64,000 nucleotides of DNA from Nephrocerus scutellatus (taxonomy: Eukaryota > Arthropoda > Insecta > Diptera > Pipunculidae). Every line of letters starts with the position of its first letter. Positions within the stretch are counted from its first letter, which is position 1. The notes beneath the pieces were generated by a model that saw nothing but the letters and a program-made list of their open reading frames with translations, made no database searches and was not told the DNA's origin. A program made the translations under genes and the position numbers. The stretch spans positions 28,301,777 through 28,365,776 of the forward strand of contig OX352761.1 in assembly GCA_947095585.1 (NCBI GenBank), given 5' to 3'. This document shows positions 58,041 through 64,000 of the stretch, piece after piece.

Positions 58041-61000
58041 TTATACCAATTGACATGCATTCGAGTGAACACGATGAATCCGACCGTTCGAATGTTGTCC
58101 TCTGAATCCACTGCAACATTGATGATCCTGTTTGTGACTGAATGACTGGCTGTTGGATACTTTCGATTCATGGGGACATGAACGATGCACCGAATGATTG
58201 TGACTGTGGCTGTGGGAGCAATAATTGCGTTAGCTGAATATTAGAGTAGCGAATTATTTCCATAAACTTACCCATGACTGCAGATGCCTGAATCGGATAT
58301 GGAACTCGGCAATGGTGGCAAACTGAATGGACAGAATTGTGGTAATTCTGTTTCCATAACCTCCTCGACCATTTTATCGAGTTTTTCGAGAGCTTTTGTC
58401 TGTTTGGCAGCTAGCATTGCTTTGCGATTTGCCTTTGTCATCGAAGATGTTGACTTCATGCATCCTGAAAATTGTTTTTGTTGTTGTTGTTGTTTGCTGT
58501 TGCATGGTATGTTTTTCGATTCTTTTGTGGTCTTTGATGGATGGGCGAGAAACCTTAAAAAATCAATTACATAAAATGAATGAACATACATAATTATGTA
58601 CAGAAAGGAGTCCAGATTTATTAAATATGGATAGGTTTATATAAAAAATTCCCTTATTCAGTAATACTTACCGCATTTTACCTTTATCCTGGCACAGCGA
58701 CAGCGAGGACTTGCATTTGTCCATCACAGGCGCCGTAGTGGGCGGAGTAGGTTGTTCCATAGCTGCCAACTCCTCTTCAGTGAATTGATCGGGATTGTTT
58801 GGTTTTGGCTTGGGTGGGGCAGTTCCAATACGAAATGGTGGAATTGGACTGAAACAAGTAGATGATTCCGGTGAAGACGAAGCATATGGATTGCTTGCCA
58901 GTGATCCTCCATGGGTTATTTGCAAATCTTCTAAGAACTCCTCGGTATCGCTAATCAGTGAACCGAAAACATCACTTGGTGATCGCATAAAGACATGACC
59001 TGTTGAGTTGGAACGTGATTCCCTTCCCTTCTCTTCGCTAAAGAGACTTCGCACCGGCGAATTTGCTATACTTCGCCGGGCGACGTCCTTAAATGTCACA
59101 GGTGAATAAATTCGACTTCGATCTTCGCTGGTCACTCCACCAGCACTAGCTCCTGCACTAACACCAGCAGCAGTACTACTACTGCCCATAAAAACTGCGC
59201 CTTGACTGACCACATTGGTGAGGTTCGATGCTGGCATAATAGCAGGCATGGGAACATTGTGGCTTATACTTATACGCCGATCTGTCGATAAGGGGACCGT
59301 TGCGGCTATATTTGATTGGCTGACTGTCACAAACGTCGATATAGGATTCAGAATTCTTGGTCCCAGCTGGAATGTCTTTCGGTTCTCTCTCTCATCGAGC
59401 CAATAAGTTTTCATTGTTCCCTTTCCTTTGACGTCGATTTCACCACGTTCACTCACTTTATACCTAGGTCCTAGAAGTTCCTTGTTCGATTCTGATATGT
59501 GGATTTTCATTGCAGCACTTGTGGATTCCATTCGGGAAGCAGTATTAACTGAATCTCCAAAAAGACAATATCTTGGCATTTTCAAACCAACAATACCGGC
59601 AACAACGGCTCCCGAATGAACACCAACTCGTATTCGCAGGTGCTGCCCCGTCGAGGGGTCTTTTAGATCTGTTATGGCATCCACCATATCTAATGCCATG
59701 TCACATACCTTTTCAGCATGATTGGAATCTTTTTCGGGAGCCCCTGAAACAACCATGTACGCATCTCCGATCGTTTCCACTTTGTAGACATTATTCTGCT
59801 CGGTTAGCCTGTCGAATATCGAGTACATCGCGTTCAGCATTGATACAACTTCCATGGGAGTTATGCGACTACAGATCTCTGTGAACGTAACTACATCCGA
59901 AAAAAGAATTGACACGCTATCGAACATCTAAAATGGGAAAAAAAATTTGAATGGCTCTCGAAAAGCTCGTGTTAAGTATAAACAACAAAAAAATTCATTC
60001 GTTTTGAGTTATCTTGACATTTTGACTCAGCTCTTAGCTGCTTACCTCACAGGTATCAATGGGATTCTCTCCACGACGTAGTCGATCTGCGACCTGTTTC
60101 GGAATCATCTGATAAAGAAGTTCATCTGTTCGACGCATCTCCTCATCAAGTTTACGCATTGATTCTTCGAGCTTTTTCGATTTTTGTTGTTCTTGGTCTA
60201 AAGCTAATTTTAGTTCAACTGATTGCTGGGTACCAGCTAACATAAGGTCTCTGCAAGCACACGAAGAGTCGAAAAAAAGTTTGTATGTTTTTATGTCTTT
60301 TTATCTTTTTATGTTGGCATATATCTTCCAGTACGAACCTGCTAAAATCATGCATCGATAAGTCATTTATATAAAGGCCTGTAGTAATCAGCGATGTTAG
60401 ATCAGGCATAACTGGTGTTCCCAGAAACATAATCAATCGCCAATTGTCCATATAAACCATTTGACCTGAAATACAAATCAAATTAATGCAGTTCAACAAT
60501 CCAATCCACAAAAACCACGGGGAAAAAGGAGTTTTCAATGTTGAAACATAATAGATCAATTAATGTAAAAATTTATTGATTCCTTAATTTCATTTTCCTT
60601 TTTCAGTGAAACATTATCAGCGGCTACCACATCGAGGTTTGGTCACACTTCTACCAGTCGGAATAGATACGGCTCATGCATGAAACCGACGTGTTATTCC
60701 ACCTATTCTACGACTGACCAGCTGAATAATTTAAGATTTAGAGGTTTCTATAATAGGACGACGACGACGTTGTTCTTCGTCAACTTTTTGGCGTATTTTA
60801 GGCAATTATGCTCTAGGTGCCGTTCCAAAGGTAATGCCGAATAGGTAATAGCCGAATAGGTAATAGAGCCAAAAGATTTGAACAAGAAAAGTGGAAAATT
60901 TCGATCAGATTCAGCAAGTTTTATTTACCAATTGGTAGCTTAGTAGGTAGCACACTTGCGAGAGTCCAATTAACGCATAAGTGCGCGTAAATACTGTCCT

Positions 61001-62979
61001 CGAGAGACCTATGTAGGGTTATTTGTATGGTTCTTAAATCCAACCTGTAGCTTTCAAGTATGATATAAGTTCGATAATCCTATACTCCGAAAGCTTCTTC
61101 AGGTCGACAATGAATGGTTTGCTCAGAGTCTTGACGCCTTTTTCGCTAATTCTTTTGCTTTACCATTACCCATATGCTATGCGCGCTATGTCTAGGATTT
61201 TCCTAATGGAAGCTAGTTCTTCTCTTTAACAATTTTCAAGTTGGTTACGCTTTGATTGTGGGTTGGCTGTCTAAACACTTTGTCTTATCCTTATCGCAAA
61301 AATGTCTGCCTGTAAGATGCTAGTCGAGTTAGGAAGCCAGTATGAACTTCGATCCGTCAGTGTAGATTATCACGTCAAATTGAGCGTCACAGTGCTAAGA
61401 ATATATATCCGAAGTATATTAAAGAATAACAATAGAATAGCATTTGATGAAATCAAAAGTGGCTAAAAAGGACCTCAAAAAATCGAAGCAAAAACAATTT
61501 CCACCCATCACACGCGCCACACATGAAACGCGACACGCGACACGGAATATAAAAAATGCTGGGACTTAGACACTCAAAAAATGTCAGCTCTCTAGGCCGT
61601 GTGAAAGGTGGTTAAAAAGGACCTTAAAGAAGTCGAAAATACGAAAAAGGGGTCAAGTCAAGTTAAATAAAGTTTTTAAAAAATGGCAAACGGACATCAT
61701 AAAAGGTATCACTATGTTGTTTGTATTTGAAGAGCAAATTTGTCATCACTAGTTACTTTCGCAATAGCACACAAACTTATATATATAATCCTACCTTTTA
61801 ACCTGAGTGTTTTATCCGAATCGCTTTCATCGTCATCGAATAGCAGCTCCTTCTTTTTCTGTGCATCTACTCGTTCGGGCAACGGCTCTACCGTTACTAA
61901 TTCGAAGATATTATTTGTTCTATTTAAAATCTACAAAAGGGAGAATAATGAAATTTTAAAATTTATTATCATAAACATTATCAGTGGTAATTGTACTTAA
62001 AAACGATTCAAACAGCTCTGCACTCACAGTTTGAAATTTAAATGCTATTAATGGACGAACTAAATCGAACCAATTTGTTATTTTCTTTCCTAGAAGTTCC
62101 GGTAATATGACCATCAGGGAATTGCCTATACTTCGTACAACCATGTCGGAACTGAAATTAAATAGGCAGTAGGCAGTAGATTAATACCCACATGTTGTAA
62201 TTCGAGTCACGATAACGCGACACTAGAACACACTCACCCAAATACAATGCAAAACGGAAATATCTCGAACAGGACATATGCACTTATAGGAAGATGCTTC
62301 TCCTCGCGTGTCATTGCCAAAGAGGCCAGGGTGAACGCTCTGTTATCGAATGTCAACTGAAACGTTACATGCACTGTATCGAATAGGATTTCTTCCCGCA
62401 CCAGTTCAATGTGCATTTCCTTGTGATAAAAATGTCGCGCCACCTCGCGAATCTGACCCATGGTGTAGTAAACAAATCCTCGCCGCTTCGATCGATAGTG
62501 CAATGTTAGTCCTTGCTTCGTTTCATTTTCGCAAATGAATGATGGCGCCCGCATTCGAGGATACGAGAATTTCAGATATTCATGCAGATTGTCTAGCCCA
62601 TTGAGGAAATCTCGCATGTGTCTTCCCAGCACGGATAGAACTCGATCGTAGCCATATTGACCGACAAAACCGACAAAGTACACGCCCATTTGATCCATGA
62701 ATTCTTGTTCAGATACACCAAGCACCTACGGGCAAATTATGTGTTCGCATTAATAATGCTATGTTTGATATCTGTATACTTGCAATATTTATTTGGTTGT
62801 ATGATTCTTACGTGTTGAGCTTTTTTGGCCAATTTGTTAAGCATATTCTCCGGATACACTTGATGTACACTAAACGATGGCGAATCGATGCCCGCCTGCC
62901 GACGGATGTCTTCCCATTTTTCTTCACCGTAAACTGTTTTGATGTATTCAGATAGATTTTCCAAAAGCAGACCATACAT
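58041..62979 (-). CDS. Gyc88E: Atypical soluble guanylyl cyclase Gyc88E, 9 exons
   Basis: Exons in transcript order: 62979-62812, 62725-62238, 62151-62028, 61930-61795, 60465-60339, 60250-60046, 59927-58672, 58553-58272, 58209-58041; GT-AG, phases agree, 2955 nt, 984 aa. H-NOX domain at 1-180 with the haem-ligand His104 (LDNLHEYL) and Tyr133/Ser135/Arg137 (YxSxR); PAS-like HNOB-associated region about 200-350; signalling coiled coil about 355-410; cyclase domain 417-610. The metal Asp427 and Asp471, purine-selecting Glu467 and Cys537, and Asn544/Arg548 are all present, so one chain has a full GTP-to-cGMP site and a homodimer is possible. The tail is Ser/Pro-rich and ends in a His-rich HGHSHNHS segment. 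In Drosophila this O2-responsive subunit acts in neurons alone or with Gyc89Da/Db. The last exon is the least certain part. Confidence 0.95.
60605..60830 (-). mobile_element. RTE LINE 5' region fragment in Gyc88E intron 4
   Basis: Words GCGGCTACCACATCGAGGTT, CACTTCTACCAGTCGGA and GTGTTATTCC match 41641-41720 in the same order and orientation. It is a short relic in the largest intron of the gene. Confidence 0.55.
61440..61660 (+). repeat. Dispersed repeat shared with PAXBP1 intron 2
   Basis: Two GGTTAAAAAGGACCT-like blocks (AAAAAGGACCTCAAAAAATC and GGTTAAAAAGGACCTTAAAG) flank about 120 bp containing GCGCCACACATGAAACGCGA. The matching segment is 9815-10035, reverse orientation. Non-coding, family unknown. 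Confidence 0.5.
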
Positions 62980-63235
62980 TTTTAGCGTTAATTTGCCAAT
63001 GTTATGATTCTGTTTTAGAATAATGTTGTGTGCTTATGTGAAGGGATTAGGCACTTTCGTAGACAATAGTCAATGATTTCGCTAGAAAATTAAATTTCAA
63101 TTTTTTTTTTATATATTTAGATTTATTCGAAAACTTAATGTTATAAATAACTGTTAAAATCTTATTATATAAAAACGTTGGTGCGTATGTATGTCTGACT
63201 ATCACGGCTGAACCACTGAAGCTTTCCAAATTGTA
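62980..63235 (-). other. Gyc88E 5' flank
   Basis: Directly upstream of the start codon (context TAAAAATGT). No further exon is needed for the H-NOX domain. A 5' UTR or promoter must lie here, but no clear element is seen before the repeat that begins at about 63236. Confidence 0.3.
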
Positions 63236-63870
63236 CTCACGCCATATGTTCGTGTGGTGCTCCGGATTGTTTTTTTTTTGGTGGCGCTGGGGTCGCTTTT
63301 TTTTGAAAATTCTTATTTATGGACGGATTTGGTTCAGATTCACACCATATATTAAAATAAAAAGACAACCCATAAAAATTAAAATTTTTCTTGTAAATTC
63401 TCTAATCGGGGATACACACACACTCACACACACTGCGTGCTCGTTTTGTGGCAAAATCATTCACCAAATGACGCAGCGGCAGCGAGCAGCGCTGCTCACA
63501 AAGCACAGAGCTCAGACTTTGCCGTGATCTGATGCGATATAGCGATATTTAAAAATTGTATATTGGGGTCCCCAAGGGGCCGATCGCTCCAAATTTTACA
63601 AAAAGTGTTTTCCATCGAAGACACACATGTGTACAAAATTTAAAGAAAATCGGGTAAATTTTGTAAAATATTTGTATGGGAGCCCCCCGAACCCGAGGTC
63701 CGAGGGGCCTCAAATTTTAATAGAAAGTGTTGTCTTGGGAGATATACATGTGTGCAAAATTTCAATAAAATCGGGCTGTAGGAAGTTGGTTAAAAATTCA
63801 GCCAGCCAGCCAGTCAGCCAGCCAGCCACGGGCAAGTGAAGTTAATATAGAGAATTTAAAAAGAAAGTCG
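63236..63870 (-). repeat. ACACATGTGTAT repeat family, longest copy
   Basis: On - it begins with TATTAACTTCACTTGCCCGT and GGCTGGCTGGC simple sequence, then AACCAACTTCC and units with (T)ACACATGTGTA (about 63750 and 63620), GGGCC/CGAGG stretches, then a unique body ending near the TTTGGTGGCGCTGG region. No transposase or RT is encoded; open frames here are shadows. It sits just upstream of Gyc88E. Confidence 0.65.
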
Positions 63871-64000
63871 TTGGCAAAATTTGGACCTGATAGGTGGCGC
63901 TGGGTAGGAAAATGTAGTTTTCCCTGTATATGATTTTCATATAAAGAATATTCGAACACGTAAACATTTTTGCCGATATAAGTTTTCTGGGTTGGTAAGG
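63871..64000. other. Window edge
   Basis: No feature recognised. Confidence 0.3.

Noticed and set aside
58284..58574. + strand cysteine-rich frame ([10 protein letters not shown])
   Set aside because: Antisense of the poly-Gln part of Gyc88E exon 8.
63231..63839. Two open frames of 98 and 70 codons
   Set aside because: They fall in the ACACATGTGT repeat family, and equivalent frames are not open in the other copies.
1..64000. Hidden defence system, gene cluster or viral integration
   Set aside because: All genes recognised are unrelated conserved fly genes; the repetitive remainder is explained by LINEs, a SINE, a Harbinger element and non-coding repeats. I saw no viral genes.

Overview
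This is nuclear DNA from a higher fly (Diptera, most likely Brachycera/Schizophora). The genes have many short exons, GT-AG introns and AT-rich non-coding DNA. The encoded proteins are of insect type, including an atypical soluble guanylyl cyclase that closely resembles Drosophila Gyc88E. Nothing in the window looks bacterial.

Four single-copy genes can be assembled exon by exon, with every splice phase consistent. PAXBP1/GCFC homologue: + strand, 5532-17280, 15 exons, 952 aa. UFL1, the UFM1 E3 ligase: - strand, 20581-17625, 10 exons, 778 aa, tail-to-tail with PAXBP1. RNF123/KPC1, a RING E3 ligase with a SPRY domain: + strand, 24944-36991, 20 exons, 1339 aa. Gyc88E, a haem-binding guanylyl cyclase: - strand, 62979-58041, 9 exons, 984 aa. 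They are unrelated housekeeping or signalling genes rather than an operon-like unit. UFL1 and RNF123 are transcribed away from each other across about 4.4 kb.

Most of the rest is transposable-element debris. The left flank (1-5.5 kb) holds an RTE-type LINE end, two adjacent minisatellites and several dispersed repeats. The introns of PAXBP1 and RNF123 carry LINE and SINE fragments; in RNF123 every oriented coding TE remnant is antisense to the gene. The UFL1-RNF123 spacer holds a tRNA-derived SINE, a TIR-like element and a foldback element with about 230-bp arms. From 37.5 to 57 kb there is a 20-kb TE island: an RTE LINE, CR1/Jockey LINEs, a three-level nested retrotransposon with a 15-bp target duplication, and a PIF/Harbinger DNA transposon with intact TIRs, a TTA duplication and remnants of both its genes.

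I found no new biological system that I can support. The most informative objects are the nested LINE stack, the Harbinger deletion derivative with its GGTTTA-rich ends, the foldback element, the tRNA-derived SINE family, and a LINE inserted in inverse orientation into a relative just downstream of RNF123. TE boundaries are approximate unless stated; family assignments rest on motif recognition, not database searches.
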